In this document: positions 1-8,254 of the stretch, piece after piece
Layout: every line of letters starts with the position of its first letter
Position numbering within the stretch: position 1 is the first letter of the stretch
Assembly (NCBI RefSeq): GCF_014174275.1
Contig: NZ_JABEQK010000002.1
Location: 310,001 to 374,000 of the forward strand
Direction: 5' to 3'
Length of the DNA stretch: 64,000 bases
From: Gluconacetobacter takamatsuzukensis
GTDB lineage: Bacteria; Pseudomonadota; Alphaproteobacteria; Acetobacterales; Acetobacteraceae
The notes under the pieces: generated by a model
What the model saw: the letters and a program-made list of their open reading frames with translations, nothing else
What the model was told of the DNA's origin: nothing
Database searches by the model: none
Made by a program: the position numbers and the translations under genes

Positions 1-18
1 AAAGGAAAGGACCACCCA

Positions 19-222
19 ATGTCCCGCCTGACAGAAGAAGAACGCAACGCCCTGCCCGACAGCGCCTTCGCCCTACCCGGCCGCCGCTACCCGATCCCCG
101 ACGCCGCCCATGCCCGGGACGCGCTGGCCCGCGCCAGCGCAATGCTGCACGAGGGGCACTTGGACCAGGAAGAATACGAAACAATCGTCCAACGCGCCCG
201 CGCGGTCCTGGGCGAAGAATAA
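19..222 (+). CDS. small conserved hypothetical protein
   Basis: A 67-residue soluble, charged protein. An AAAGGA ribosome-binding site lies a few bases before the ATG. It contains the segment LPDSAFALPGRRYPIPD followed by HARDALARAS. This resembles a short motif seen in small proteins and in the tails of phage-related or DUF6582-like proteins, where it reads as a folded alpha-helical unit. No catalytic motif, signal peptide or membrane segment is visible. It ends at a hairpin-rich convergent junction with etfA and has no operon partner inside the window. Its function is unknown. Confidence 0.7.
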   Translation: MSRLTEEERNALPDSAFALPGRRYPIPDAAHARDALARASAMLHEGHLDQEEYETIVQRARAVLGEE

Positions 223-234
223 CGAATCGGGGTC

Positions 235-277
235 AAGGGGCCGCCGGCCCCTTGCGGGTTCGGGCAGAGCCCGACCC
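235..277. terminator. bidirectional terminator-like hairpins between convergent genes
   Basis: A perfect 8-bp stem with a 3-nt loop (AAGGGGCC at 235-242, GGCCCCTT at 246-253) is followed by a second GC-rich inverted repeat (GGGTTCGGGC, then GCCCGACCC). They sit between the converging ends of the small hypothetical gene and etfA. There is no long T-run, so the termination role is inferred from position and structure. Confidence 0.5.
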
Positions 278-286
278 TCCCCCCCT

Positions 287-1219
287 TCAGCCCGCCGTAT
301 CCAGCGCCGCCTCGACCTGCGGCAGGATCTCGAACAGATCCCCCACCAGCCCGTAATCGGCCACCTGGAAGATCGGCGCCTCCGGGTCCTTGTTGATCGC
401 GACGATGACCTTGCTGTCCTTCATCCCGGCCAGATGCTGGATCGCACCGGAAATACCGACGGCGATATACAGGTCCGGCGCCACGATCTTGCCGGTCTGC
501 CCCACCTGGTAGTCGTTGGGCACGAAACCGGCATCGACGGCGGCGCGCGAGGCACCGATGGCGGCACCCAGCCGGTCGGCCAGCGGGTTCAGCAGCTTGA
601 AATTCTCCTCGTTCTGCATGCCGCGACCGCCCGAGACGATCACCCGCGCCGATTCCAGCTCGGGCCGCTCGGACTGCGACAGCGCGATCGAGACGAATTC
701 CGACAGCACCGGCCCCTCGGGCACCGCCACCTGCTCGATGGGGGCGGCACCGCCCTCGGCCGGGGCTGGGTCGAAAGAGGACGCGCGCACCGTCAGCACC
801 TTCTTCGCGTCCGACGATTTCACGGTCGCCAGCGCGCTGCCGGCATAGATCGGGCGCACGAAGGTATCGGCATCGACGATCGACACCACGTCGGGGATCG
901 GCTGCACGTCCAGCAGGGCGGCGGCACGCGGCAGCACGTTCTTGCCACTGGCGCCGGAGGCCGCGAGGATATGGCTGTAGCCGGGGGCGAGGTCCGCGAT
1001 CACCGCCGCCAGCGGCTCGGCCAGTTCATGGGCGGCGGCGGCACCGGCGGCGCGCAGCACCTTGGCCACGCCGTCGATCCGCGCGGCGGCTTCGGCCACC
1101 GGGGCATCGCCCGTCACCAGCACGTGCACCTCGCCCAGCGCCCGCGCGGCGGTCACGGCCGAACGCGACGCCTGGCGGATGACACCGGACTCATGATCCA
1201 GGAAAACGAGTACGGCCAT
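287..1219 (-). CDS. etfA: electron transfer flavoprotein subunit alpha
   Basis: A 310-residue FAD-carrying subunit of the soluble ETF heterodimer. ETF accepts electrons from acyl-CoA and related dehydrogenases and passes them to ETF-ubiquinone oxidoreductase. The C-terminal FAD domain carries the family signature [20 protein letters not shown] followed by AIQHLAGM. The N-terminal half has the ETF alpha/beta fold start [12 protein letters not shown]. It begins 2 nt after the etfB stop, so the two are co-transcribed. The ETF-QO gene lies directly upstream, completing the electron route to the quinone pool. Length is normal for the family. Confidence 0.97.
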   Translation of the reverse strand: MAVLVFLDHESGVIRQASRSAVTAARALGEVHVLVTGDAPVAEAAARIDGVAKVLRAAGAAAAHELAEPLAAVIADLAPGYSHILAASGASGKNVLPRAAALLDVQPIPDVVSIVDADTFVRPIYAGSALATVKSSDAKKVLTVRASSFDPAPAEGGAAPIEQVAVPEGPVLSEFVSIALSQSERPELESARVIVSGGRGMQNEENFKLLNPLADRLGAAIGASRAAVDAGFVPNDYQVGQTGKIVAPDLYIAVGISGAIQHLAGMKDSKVIVAINKDPEAPIFQVADYGLVGDLFEILPQVEAALDTAG

Positions 1220-1221
1220 GA

Positions 1222-1971
1222 TCAGATCACCTTCGCTTCGTTGCGCAGACGGGCCACCAGGTCGGCGGCGGATTCGACCTTGATGCCCTGCTGGCGCGCC
1301 GGCGGCTCGGCCACCGAGACGATGGTCAGGCGCGGCGTCACATCCACGCCCAGGTCGGCGGGCGCAATCGTCTCCAGCGGCTTCTTGCGCGCCTTCATGA
1401 TGTTGGGCAGCGAGGCATAGCGCGGCTCGTTCAGCCTCAGGTCGGCCGTCACGATGGCCGGCAGCGCCAGCGTCAGCGTCTCCAGCCCGCCATCGATCTC
1501 GCGCGTCACGGTCGCCTTGCCATCCGCGATCTCGATCTTGCTGGCGAACGTGCCCTGGCCCCAGCCCAGCAGACCGGCCAGCATCTGGCCGGTGGCGTTC
1601 ATGTCGTCGTCGATCGCCTGCTTGCCCAGCAGCATCAGGTCGGGATTTTCCTTCGCGACCAGCGCCTTGAGGATCTTGGCCACCGCCAGCGGCTCCACCG
1701 CCACGTCGGTCAGGACCAGGATGGCACGATCCGCCCCCATCGCCATCGCGGTGCGCAGCGTGTCCTGCGCCTGCTGCACGCCGACCGACACCGCCACCAC
1801 TTCGGTCGCGATGCCCTTTTCCTTCAGGCGCACGGCTTCCTCGACCGCGATCTCGTCGAAGGGATTCATCGACATCTTCACACCGGCGGTCTCGACACCC
1901 GTGCCGTCCGCCTTCACGCGCGGCTTGATGTTGAAATCGATCACGCGCTTTACGGGAACAAGAACCTTCAT
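1222..1971 (-). CDS. etfB: electron transfer flavoprotein subunit beta
   Basis: A 249-residue AMP-binding subunit of ETF. The start is placed at the ATG giving [14 protein letters not shown], which is the usual family N-terminus and is preceded by a GAAGAGG ribosome-binding site. An upstream in-frame ATG would add ten residues with no family support. The signature [20 protein letters not shown] and the [19 protein letters not shown] segment are typical. It sits between ETF-QO and etfA on the same strand. Confidence 0.96.
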   Translation of the reverse strand: MKVLVPVKRVIDFNIKPRVKADGTGVETAGVKMSMNPFDEIAVEEAVRLKEKGIATEVVAVSVGVQQAQDTLRTAMAMGADRAILVLTDVAVEPLAVAKILKALVAKENPDLMLLGKQAIDDDMNATGQMLAGLLGWGQGTFASKIEIADGKATVTREIDGGLETLTLALPAIVTADLRLNEPRYASLPNIMKARKKPLETIAPADLGVDVTPRLTIVSVAEPPARQQGIKVESAADLVARLRNEAKVI

Positions 1972-2046
1972 GGACCTCTTCGCCTGTCTGTCAGCGGGCA
2001 CTCACCCGAGGGGAGGGCGCCCCCCATAGCCCATTTCACCGAAAAA

Positions 2047-3684
2047 TCACATCCCGCCGGGATAGTTGGGCCCGCCGGCGCCCTCGGGCGTCGCCCAGTC
2101 GATATTCTGCGCCGGGTCCTTGATGTCGCAGGTCTTGCAGTGCACGCAGTTCTGGGCGTTGATCTGCAGGCGCGGCGCGGTCTCGGCATCCGCGACCTCA
2201 TAGACCCCGGCCGGGCAGTAGCGGCTCTCGGGGGCGCGGAACACATCCCAGTTCACCGTCTTCCACAGCGCGTCGCTGCGCAGCTTCAGGTGAACGGGCT
2301 GGTCTTCCTCATGGTTGGTTGCGGAGAGAAACACCGACGACAGCTTGTCGAAGGTGATCTTGCCGTCCGGCTTGGGATAGGCGATCGGCGCCGACTGGCT
2401 GGCCGATTCCAGGACCTCGTTATCCGCATGGCGATGATGCAGGGTCCACGGCGCCCGGCCGCGCAGCAGCATGGCGTCGATCCCCGCATACAGGGCACCG
2501 CCCTTCATCCCGAAGCGCGAGAAGGCGGGGCGCACATTGCGCACCGCGCGCAGCTCTTCCCACAGCCAGGATTTGCGCACCCGCGCGGTATACGATGTCG
2601 GCTCGGCCCGGCCGCCCTCCATCGCCTCGGCCACCGCCTCGGCCGCCAGCATGCCCGATTTCATGGCGGTATGGGTGCCCTTGATCTTGGGCACGTTCAG
2701 AAAGCCCGCCGTATCGCCGATCAGCGCGCCACCGGGAAAGGTCAGGCGCGGAATCGACTGGATACCGCCCTCCGACAACGCCCGGGCGCCATACGCGATG
2801 CGGCGGCCGCCCTCGAACGTGGCGCGGAAGGACGGGTGCAGCTTCACGCGCTGCATCTCATCGAACGGCGAGAGCCAGGTATTGGGATAATCCAGCCCGA
2901 CCACGAAACCGTACGAGACCAGGTTCTCGCCGAAATGATACATCCAGGCGCCGCCATAGGTCCGGTCGTCCAGCGGCCAGCCGAAACTGTGCTGCACCAG
3001 CCCCGGGCGATGCTGCTCCGCCGGAACCTCCCACAATTCCTTGATGCCCAGCCCGTAGGTCTGCGGGTCCACGCCCTTGCGCAGGTTGTACATCGCCATC
3101 AGCCGCTTGGTCAGCGACCCGCGGCACCCTTCGGCGAACAGCGTGTATTTCGCGCGCAGCTCCATGCCCGGCGCATAGTTCGGTCCGGGCTCGCCATCGC
3201 GGCCGATGCCCATGTCGCCCGTCACCACGCCCACGACCCGCCCGTCCTCGACCAGCACGTCCGCGCCGGCGAACCCGGGATAGATCTCCACCCCCATCTC
3301 CTCGGCGCGCCCGGCCAGCCAGCGGCACACATCGCCCAGGCTGACGATGTAGTTGCCGTGGTTGCGCATGTGCGGCATCACCCGGTCCAGCATCGGCACC
3401 GAATAGCCCCGGCTTTCGGTCAGGAAGAGCATCGCCTCCTCCGTAACCGGCGTATTCAGGGGCGCCCCGGTCTCGCGCCAGTCGGGCAGCAATTCGTCCA
3501 GCGCGCGCGGCTCGATCACGGCACCCGAGAGGATATGGGCCCCGATCTCGCTGCCCTTCTCGATCAGGCACACGCTGGCCTGCGGCACCAGCTGCCGCAG
3601 GCGGATCGCCGCCGCCAGACCGGACGGGCCGCCACCGACAATGACAATATCGAATTCCATCGTCTCGCGTGCGTGTTCGGTCAT
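2047..3684 (-). CDS. electron transfer flavoprotein-ubiquinone oxidoreductase (ETF-QO)
   Basis: A 545-residue membrane-associated iron-sulfur flavoprotein that oxidises reduced ETF and reduces ubiquinone. The N-terminal dinucleotide fold reads MEFDIVIVGGGPSGLAAAIR. The C-terminal 4Fe-4S domain has a first Cys in RYCPAGVYEV and a CVHCKTC cluster near the end, as in the mitochondrial and bacterial family. The start is placed at MTEHARETMEFD because an AGAAGG ribosome-binding site precedes it. Two further in-frame ATGs upstream would add about 14 residues. It lies 75 nt upstream of etfB on the same strand, so the three genes probably form one operon. Confidence 0.95.
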   Translation of the reverse strand: MTEHARETMEFDIVIVGGGPSGLAAAIRLRQLVPQASVCLIEKGSEIGAHILSGAVIEPRALDELLPDWRETGAPLNTPVTEEAMLFLTESRGYSVPMLDRVMPHMRNHGNYIVSLGDVCRWLAGRAEEMGVEIYPGFAGADVLVEDGRVVGVVTGDMGIGRDGEPGPNYAPGMELRAKYTLFAEGCRGSLTKRLMAMYNLRKGVDPQTYGLGIKELWEVPAEQHRPGLVQHSFGWPLDDRTYGGAWMYHFGENLVSYGFVVGLDYPNTWLSPFDEMQRVKLHPSFRATFEGGRRIAYGARALSEGGIQSIPRLTFPGGALIGDTAGFLNVPKIKGTHTAMKSGMLAAEAVAEAMEGGRAEPTSYTARVRKSWLWEELRAVRNVRPAFSRFGMKGGALYAGIDAMLLRGRAPWTLHHRHADNEVLESASQSAPIAYPKPDGKITFDKLSSVFLSATNHEEDQPVHLKLRSDALWKTVNWDVFRAPESRYCPAGVYEVADAETAPRLQINAQNCVHCKTCDIKDPAQNIDWATPEGAGGPNYPGGM

Positions 3685-3793
3685 CGCCCTTCTCGCCTCG
3701 TCCTGCTGCTGCGCCATGAACGCCACGGCCTGGTTGGAAGATTTATGCCTTCCTAGAACCGAACGGGGGCGGAACGCAAAACCGGCGGAAGGG

Positions 3794-4471
3794 TCAGGCC
3801 GGGGGGCCGAAGGCCAGCTCCCCGGTCGCCCGCCATTCGGACGAGACGAAATTGACGATCAGCGACCGGCGCAGGCCCAGGATCGGCCGGCGCACGAACC
3901 CATGCCAGCTCTCTTCGCCGGGCACGAACATCAGGCCGGAATTGAACGCGCCGCTGGCCCGCGCCACCGCCCGGCCATCCGCCGTCATCAGGTCGGTACC
4001 CCACTCCGCCGCCCCGGCACCGGTCGAAAGCGCGACCAGCAGGGTCAGCTTCTTGGCCCCGATATCGGTATGCGGCTCCAGCCAGAACCCGTCCGTATCC
4101 AGGCACAGCTCCAGCCGCAGGGCGGTCCCCGCCAGCCGGGCACCGCAGCGCGCGGCAATGGCCTCGCGCGTTTCGGCCGCATCGAACAGCCGCGCCAGCA
4201 GGTCCAGCCCCGGCTCGCGGCGCGTTGCGGGCGTAACGAAGACGCGCCGGCCGTTGCGGGCATCGCGCCGCCCGCCGGTATCCCCGCCATGGGACGCCGC
4301 CCCGGGGTCCCACGCCAGCAGCGCGGCCTGGGCCGCCGGCGGCAGCACGTCGTCCAGCAGCCAGTGCGCGAACGGCCACGCCCGGGCCTCGGCCCCCCGC
4401 ACCGACGCAGCCGGCCGGTTGGGCTCCGGCCCGTCCGTTCCCGTCACGGCAGGGCTACAGCGCGCCGGCAT
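3794..4471 (-). CDS. 2OG-Fe(II) oxygenase-like protein
   Basis: About 225 residues. A double-stranded beta-helix oxygenase pattern is visible: the metal-binding H-x-D in WLEPHTDIGAKKLTLL, a distal histidine in EESWHGFVRRP, and the 2-oxoglutarate-binding Arg in LRRSLIVNFV. This resembles the prolyl-4-hydroxylase-like 2OG-Fe(II) group. The substrate cannot be told from sequence. The start is uncertain: ATG codons at 4471 and 4495 are both possible and neither has a clear ribosome-binding site. Both overlap the end of hemN, suggesting translational coupling. An oxygen-using enzyme at the end of a hemN operon is unexpected. Confidence 0.7.
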   Translation of the reverse strand: MPARCSPAVTGTDGPEPNRPAASVRGAEARAWPFAHWLLDDVLPPAAQAALLAWDPGAASHGGDTGGRRDARNGRRVFVTPATRREPGLDLLARLFDAAETREAIAARCGARLAGTALRLELCLDTDGFWLEPHTDIGAKKLTLLVALSTGAGAAEWGTDLMTADGRAVARASGAFNSGLMFVPGEESWHGFVRRPILGLRRSLIVNFVSSEWRATGELAFGPPA

Positions 4472-5828
4472 GGCGCTTGACGCCCGCGGGCGCATGATGC
4501 GCGTCAAACACCGCCGCGATATTGCGCAGGAAAGGCCGCCCCTCCTCGGTCACGCGGATCACGGTGCCGTCCAGCACCACCAGCCCGTCCGCCTGGGCCT
4601 GCCGCAGGGCCGGCCACGCCCCGTCGTACCACGAGGCCGGGGCCCCATGGCGGGCCCCCACCGCCGCCGGGTCGACCTTCAGGTCGCACATCAGCCGCTC
4701 GATCACCTCACCGCGCAGCCGGTCGTCCGCGGTGCGGCACACGCCGCGCACGGCGGGCAGGCTGTCGGGCATCGTCTCCATGGCACGCGCATAGAAGGCC
4801 TGGGCCGGCACGTTCTGCGTCATGCCCTGCGGGAAGCTGGAAATCGCCGAGGCACCGATCCCGATCAGCACCGGCGCGGGGTCGACCGTATAACCCTGGA
4901 AATTCCGGTGCAGGGTCCCGGCCTCGGCGGCACGGCAGAGCGCATCGCCGGGCCGCGCATAATGGTCCAGCCCGATGGCACGATAGCCCGCCAGGCGCAG
5001 GGCCGCGTCGATGCGCGCGCGCTGCGCCAGCCGCTCCGCCGGCGGCGGCAGCGCGCCTTGGGGCAGCAGGGCCTGGCGCTTCTGCTTCCACGGCACATGG
5101 GCATAGCCGAACACCGCCAGCCGGTCCGGCCGCAGCGTGTCCGCGACCGTCAGCGCGGTGTCGCCCGCGCCGTCGGTGGTCTGGTACGGCAGCCCGTAGA
5201 TCAGGTCGACATTGATCGAGGAAATCCCCGCCGAGCGCATCCGGCGCACGCAATCCTCGGTCTGTTCCAGGCTCTGCACCCGCCCGCTGGCCGCCTGCAC
5301 CACCGGGTCGAGATCCTGGACCCCGAGGCTGGCGCGGTTGAACCCCAACTCCCCCAGCAGCGGCGGATAATCCTCGGGCAGGAAACGCGGATCGAGCTCG
5401 ATGGCGATTTCGGCACCCGCCTCCACGCGAAACAGCCGGTGGAGCGTCTCCATCACGGCCCGCATGGTCGCAGGCGGCAGGGTCGTCGGCGTGCCGCCGC
5501 CCCACTGCACATGCCGCACCGGGCGATCGGGGCCCAGCCGTGCCGCCACCCGCTGCAATTCGTCGATCAGCAGCAGGCCATAGGCCGCCCGCAGGCCGGA
5601 ATCGCGCACCACCGAGGTATTGCACCCGCAGAACAGGCACAGCACGTCGCAGAACGGAACATGCAGGTAAAGCGAGATCGGTGTTCCCGCCGGAACCGCC
5701 CGAAGCCACGCCTCGGCTTCGGCGGCGCCGACCGTGGCGTCGAACTGCGCCGCGGTCGGGTAGCTGGTATAGCGCGGCAAGTTGCCCCCATACCGAACCA
5801 GAACGTCGGAAGGGGGCAACGTGTCCAC
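4455..5828 (-). CDS. hemN: oxygen-independent coproporphyrinogen III oxidase
   Basis: A radical-SAM enzyme that decarboxylates coproporphyrinogen III to protoporphyrinogen IX without oxygen in haem synthesis. It carries the signature PFCDVLCLFCGC (C-x3-C-x2-C-x-C) and the N-terminal PRYTSYPTA block. The GTG chosen here gives 457 residues starting before DTLPPSDVLVRYGG, which is the normal HemN length and avoids overlap with ompW. ATG codons at 5885 and 5933 would add unsupported N-terminal residues. It lies about 5 nt downstream of ompW, so it is probably controlled from the FNR box upstream of ompW. Confidence 0.93.
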   Translation of the reverse strand: MDTLPPSDVLVRYGGNLPRYTSYPTAAQFDATVGAAEAEAWLRAVPAGTPISLYLHVPFCDVLCLFCGCNTSVVRDSGLRAAYGLLLIDELQRVAARLGPDRPVRHVQWGGGTPTTLPPATMRAVMETLHRLFRVEAGAEIAIELDPRFLPEDYPPLLGELGFNRASLGVQDLDPVVQAASGRVQSLEQTEDCVRRMRSAGISSINVDLIYGLPYQTTDGAGDTALTVADTLRPDRLAVFGYAHVPWKQKRQALLPQGALPPPAERLAQRARIDAALRLAGYRAIGLDHYARPGDALCRAAEAGTLHRNFQGYTVDPAPVLIGIGASAISSFPQGMTQNVPAQAFYARAMETMPDSLPAVRGVCRTADDRLRGEVIERLMCDLKVDPAAVGARHGAPASWYDGAWPALRQAQADGLVVLDGTVIRVTEEGRPFLRNIAAVFDAHHAPAGVKRHAGAL

Positions 5829-5832
5829 TGGA

Positions 5833-6621
5833 TCAGAACCGGTATTCGATACCGGCACCGACCACGGTCGGGTCGAGCGAGTCATGCGCCTTGATGAAGG
5901 GGCTGCTCGTGCCGCGGTCGTTGGCCCATGCATGCATCCGCATGAACATCTGCTTCACGTCGAAGTTGAAGAACCAGTTGCCCACCAGCTGGTAGTCGAA
6001 GCCGGCATTGACCGACGGGCCGCCGGTAAAGCCGACATTGAGCTTCTGCACCAGACCACCGGCCGGCGAGACGTTATGGAACCACGCCATCGTGCCGCCG
6101 ACACCCACATAGGGGTTGAAGCGCTTGTGCGGCCGGAAATGCCACGCGAAGGTCACGGTGGGCGGCAGCACCCAGGCGCTGCCGACATCGACATGGGCCG
6201 CCCCGCCGACACCCTCGGCCGCGACCTCATGCCGCGAGCTGGCCGCGATCAGGTCCACCGACAGGTTGTCGGTGAAGAAATATTCGAACGTCAGCTCCGG
6301 CGTGACCTGACGCGTGGTCTTGATCCGGCCCGGCACCGCCGCGTTGTTGATCCACAGCTTGCTGTCGCGGTCCTCGGGCAGCACGCCCAGCGCGGACAGG
6401 CGGATCAGGAAATCGCCCTTGCCCAGGCCGATCTTGGTGCTGGCGCAGGTCTCGAACAGGCCGCAATGGCTGCGGCGCGAGGGCGGCGGCGGAACGGCAT
6501 CGGCGGCAACAGGCGCATTGACATAGGCCGACGGCGTCGCCGTCTGGGCACGTCCCGCGCCCGGCGCCAGCGCCAACAGGCCGGCCAGGGCCGGAACGAC
6601 GAGGCTACGGGTCAATTTCAT
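5833..6621 (-). CDS. ompW: OmpW family outer membrane protein
   Basis: A 262-residue eight-stranded beta-barrel protein. A signal peptide runs from MKLTRSLVVPALAGLLALAPG to a cleavage near GRAQ. A proline-rich linker follows, then OmpW-family features: LTFEYFFTDNLSVDLIAAS, VTFAWHFRPHKRFNPYVGVG, and an aromatic C-terminus ending GIEYRF. OmpW proteins form narrow hydrophobic channels in the outer membrane, and in enterobacteria OmpW is FNR-dependent. An FNR box lies about 80 nt upstream here. It appears to lead an operon with hemN and the 2OG oxygenase-like gene. Confidence 0.9.
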   Translation of the reverse strand: MKLTRSLVVPALAGLLALAPGAGRAQTATPSAYVNAPVAADAVPPPPSRRSHCGLFETCASTKIGLGKGDFLIRLSALGVLPEDRDSKLWINNAAVPGRIKTTRQVTPELTFEYFFTDNLSVDLIAASSRHEVAAEGVGGAAHVDVGSAWVLPPTVTFAWHFRPHKRFNPYVGVGGTMAWFHNVSPAGGLVQKLNVGFTGGPSVNAGFDYQLVGNWFFNFDVKQMFMRMHAWANDRGTSSPFIKAHDSLDPTVVGAGIEYRF

Positions 6622-6696
6622 CGTGTGCGCCTTTCAACTTTCAGCGATAAACAACATCGTGTGGTGTGCATTGATCACGCACCGCCTGTCATCGCC

Positions 6697-6710
6697 TTGA
6701 CATAAATCAA
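6697..6710 (-). promoter_or_regulatory. FNR/ANR-type binding site upstream of ompW-hemN
   Basis: The sequence TTGACATAAATCAA matches the FNR consensus TTGAT-N4-ATCAA in 9 of 10 defined positions. Its centre is about 82 nt upstream of the ompW start codon. If it were a class II activator site (centre at -41.5), transcription would begin near 6662, giving a 5' leader of about 40 nt. It overlaps the last bases of the neighbouring hypothetical gene. Confidence 0.75.
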
Positions 6711-7183
6711 GCCATATTCTGCGAGATCTCGATCAGTGTGCGAATCGCCACAGGGTGGCCCGCAACCCGCCCCCGGGCCGCCATCCGCGCCAGAAGCGCC
6801 TGCTGGTTCCCGGGCAGGATCACGCGCGCGCTCCCGCAGCCGGCCTTGCAGGCCATATTCTCCAGCGCGGGCAGAAAGGCATCCAGCACCGACCAGACCT
6901 CGCCGAACGTCAGTGCAACGAAATGCTCCGCCGTCAGGACCCGCCCGTGGCGCATATCAGGATCGCAGCGAAAGGATATCAGCCCGCACGGCGCGCAGGC
7001 CGGGCCATGCCGCGCCACCAGGATGCCGTGCCGGCCGCGCGGGCCCGTGCGCAGGGCACGCCGGGCCAGGCGCATCCACGTTCCGCGCGCCATCGCGGGA
7101 TAGGCCGCGCGCACCAGCGGATAGGCCAGCGCGGCGTCCTCGGCCCGCAACAGACCGACGACAAGGGCAGGGTCGGCATTCAT
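6707..7183 (-). CDS. hypothetical protein, possibly GNAT-like
   Basis: A 158-residue protein rich in Ala and Arg. It begins with a segment like an acyltransferase fold (LVVGLLRAEDAALAYPLVRAAYPAMARG) and contains several cysteines (CAPCG, MACKAGCG). It has some look of a divergent GNAT acetyltransferase or a PEP-CTERM/exosortase-associated acyltransferase, but no diagnostic acetyl-CoA loop is clear. It is transcribed divergently from fnr with an FNR box between them, so it may be oxygen-regulated. Its function is unassigned. Confidence 0.55.
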   Translation of the reverse strand: MNADPALVVGLLRAEDAALAYPLVRAAYPAMARGTWMRLARRALRTGPRGRHGILVARHGPACAPCGLISFRCDPDMRHGRVLTAEHFVALTFGEVWSVLDAFLPALENMACKAGCGSARVILPGNQQALLARMAARGRVAGHPVAIRTLIEISQNMA

Positions 7184-7243
7184 CGTCGGGCGCGGCAGAA
7201 ACCTTCCATTCCCGCACGCTTGGGTCCGATGCAGTAAAAGACA

Positions 7244-7257
7244 TTGATTCAGATCAA
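7244..7257 (+). promoter_or_regulatory. perfect FNR box between fnr and the divergent gene
   Basis: TTGATTCAGATCAA is an exact match to TTGAT-N4-ATCAA. It lies 61 nt from the start of the minus-strand hypothetical gene and 111 nt before fnr. It could serve autoregulation of fnr, control of the divergent gene, or both. Confidence 0.8.
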
Positions 7258-7367
7258 TTCAGCCCGCATTCTGCGGTATGTTCCGGCCCGAGCGGACGGA
7301 TGGCCGCCCGCGCCGAAACGACCGGCCCGCCCTCCGGCGGGCCAGAACCGGGAGGAACCCGGACGAT

Positions 7368-8123
7368 ATGTCTGACCAGACCACCTGCCAGCGCGATGCG
7401 CGCCCGCGCCGCCTGATCCTGGCCGGCGCCCACCGGCAGCCCGGCTACTGCCTCAGTTGCGGCATCCGGGCCCAGAGCGTGTGCAGCGTCATCGACGATG
7501 ACGACATCGCCCGGCTGGCCGAAACGGCGGTCGAAACGCTGGTCCTGCCCGGCCGCACCTTCATCGAGGAAGGCGCCCCGGCGACCGATTTCTACAATAT
7601 CACCTCGGGCAACGTGAAACTGTTCAAGGCCCTGCCCGACGGGCGGCGGCAGATCACGGGCTTCGCCACCACCGGCCATTTCCTGGGCCTGGCGGTGTCG
7701 GACCAGTACGCCTTCGGCGCCGAGGCCATGGACACGGTGCGGCTGTGCCGCTTCTCGCGGGCGCGCATGCGCCAGCTGATGGACGATTTCCCCCGCCTGG
7801 AACGCCGGCTGCTGGCCGAAGCCTCGAACGAACTGGTGGCCGCCCAGAACCAGATGCTGCTGCTGGGCCGCAAGACGGCGCGCGAACGGGTGGCCAGCTT
7901 CCTGCTGGAACGCGTGCGCGAGGTCCCGAACCCCTCCGAGGACGTCCCCCTGCCCATGACCCGCTCGGACATGGCCGACTATCTGGGCCTGACCATCGAG
8001 ACCGTCAGCCGGACCCTCAGCTGGATGCGCACCGAACGCCTGGTCGCGATCGGCAAGGGCCACACCGTGCGCATCACCGCGATGGAGCGGCTGGAAGCCC
8101 TGGCCGCTGGCGAGGCCGCCTGA
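7368..8123 (+). CDS. fnr: FNR-type oxygen-sensing transcriptional regulator (Crp/Fnr family)
   Basis: A 251-residue regulator. The N-terminal cysteines C28, C31 and C39 (CLSCGIRAQSVC) plus an internal cysteine in TVRLCRFSR match the four ligands of an oxygen-labile 4Fe-4S cluster. A cyclic-nucleotide-like beta-roll, a dimerisation helix (QNQMLLLGRKTARERVASFL) and a C-terminal HTH (DYLGLTIETVSRTLSWM) follow. The E-x-V-S-R recognition helix is the FNR type that reads TTGAT half-sites. The ATG at 7368 has a GGGAGGA ribosome-binding site. The frame stays open upstream, but that part shows no family similarity. Nearby ompW and hemN are plausible targets. Confidence 0.92.
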   Translation: MSDQTTCQRDARPRRLILAGAHRQPGYCLSCGIRAQSVCSVIDDDDIARLAETAVETLVLPGRTFIEEGAPATDFYNITSGNVKLFKALPDGRRQITGFATTGHFLGLAVSDQYAFGAEAMDTVRLCRFSRARMRQLMDDFPRLERRLLAEASNELVAAQNQMLLLGRKTARERVASFLLERVREVPNPSEDVPLPMTRSDMADYLGLTIETVSRTLSWMRTERLVAIGKGHTVRITAMERLEALAAGEAA

Positions 8124-8136
8124 AGGGATAGCCCGC

Positions 8137-8185
8137 CAAGGGCTTTGCCCTTGACCCACCAAAGGGCAAAGCCCTTTGGAAACCC
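8137..8185 (+). repeat. R1 repeat copy 1 (GC-rich double hairpin)
   Basis: Two adjacent hairpins: CAAGGGC-TTT-GCCCTTG, then CCAAAGGGC-AAA-GCCCTTTGG, ending in AAACCC. The same unit recurs at 12972, 39295 and 43004 and inverted at 43071. Every copy lies between convergent genes, here fnr and the PerM-like gene. A bidirectional terminator or REP-like role is inferred. Confidence 0.8.
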
Positions 8186-8208
8186 ATTCGTCATCAAATA
8201 ATTGGGGT

Positions 8209-8250
8209 GCAGGGCCTCAGGCCCTGCCGGGTCCAGGGAGCGCCCTGGGA
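8209..8250. terminator. paired terminator-like hairpins
   Basis: A perfect 8-bp stem (GCAGGGCC, loop TCA, GGCCCTGC) at 8209-8227 is followed by a 6-bp stem (CCAGGG/CCCTGG) at 8233-8248. Both lie just past the 3' end of the PerM-like gene and after repeat R1, so they may stop transcription from either side. Confidence 0.5.
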
Positions 8251-8254
8251 TCCC

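Noticed and set aside
110-1420. Long plus-strand open frame antisense to etfA and etfB
   Set aside because: It is rich in Arg/Gly/His with no family motif and mirrors a real gene; high GC produces such shadow frames throughout.
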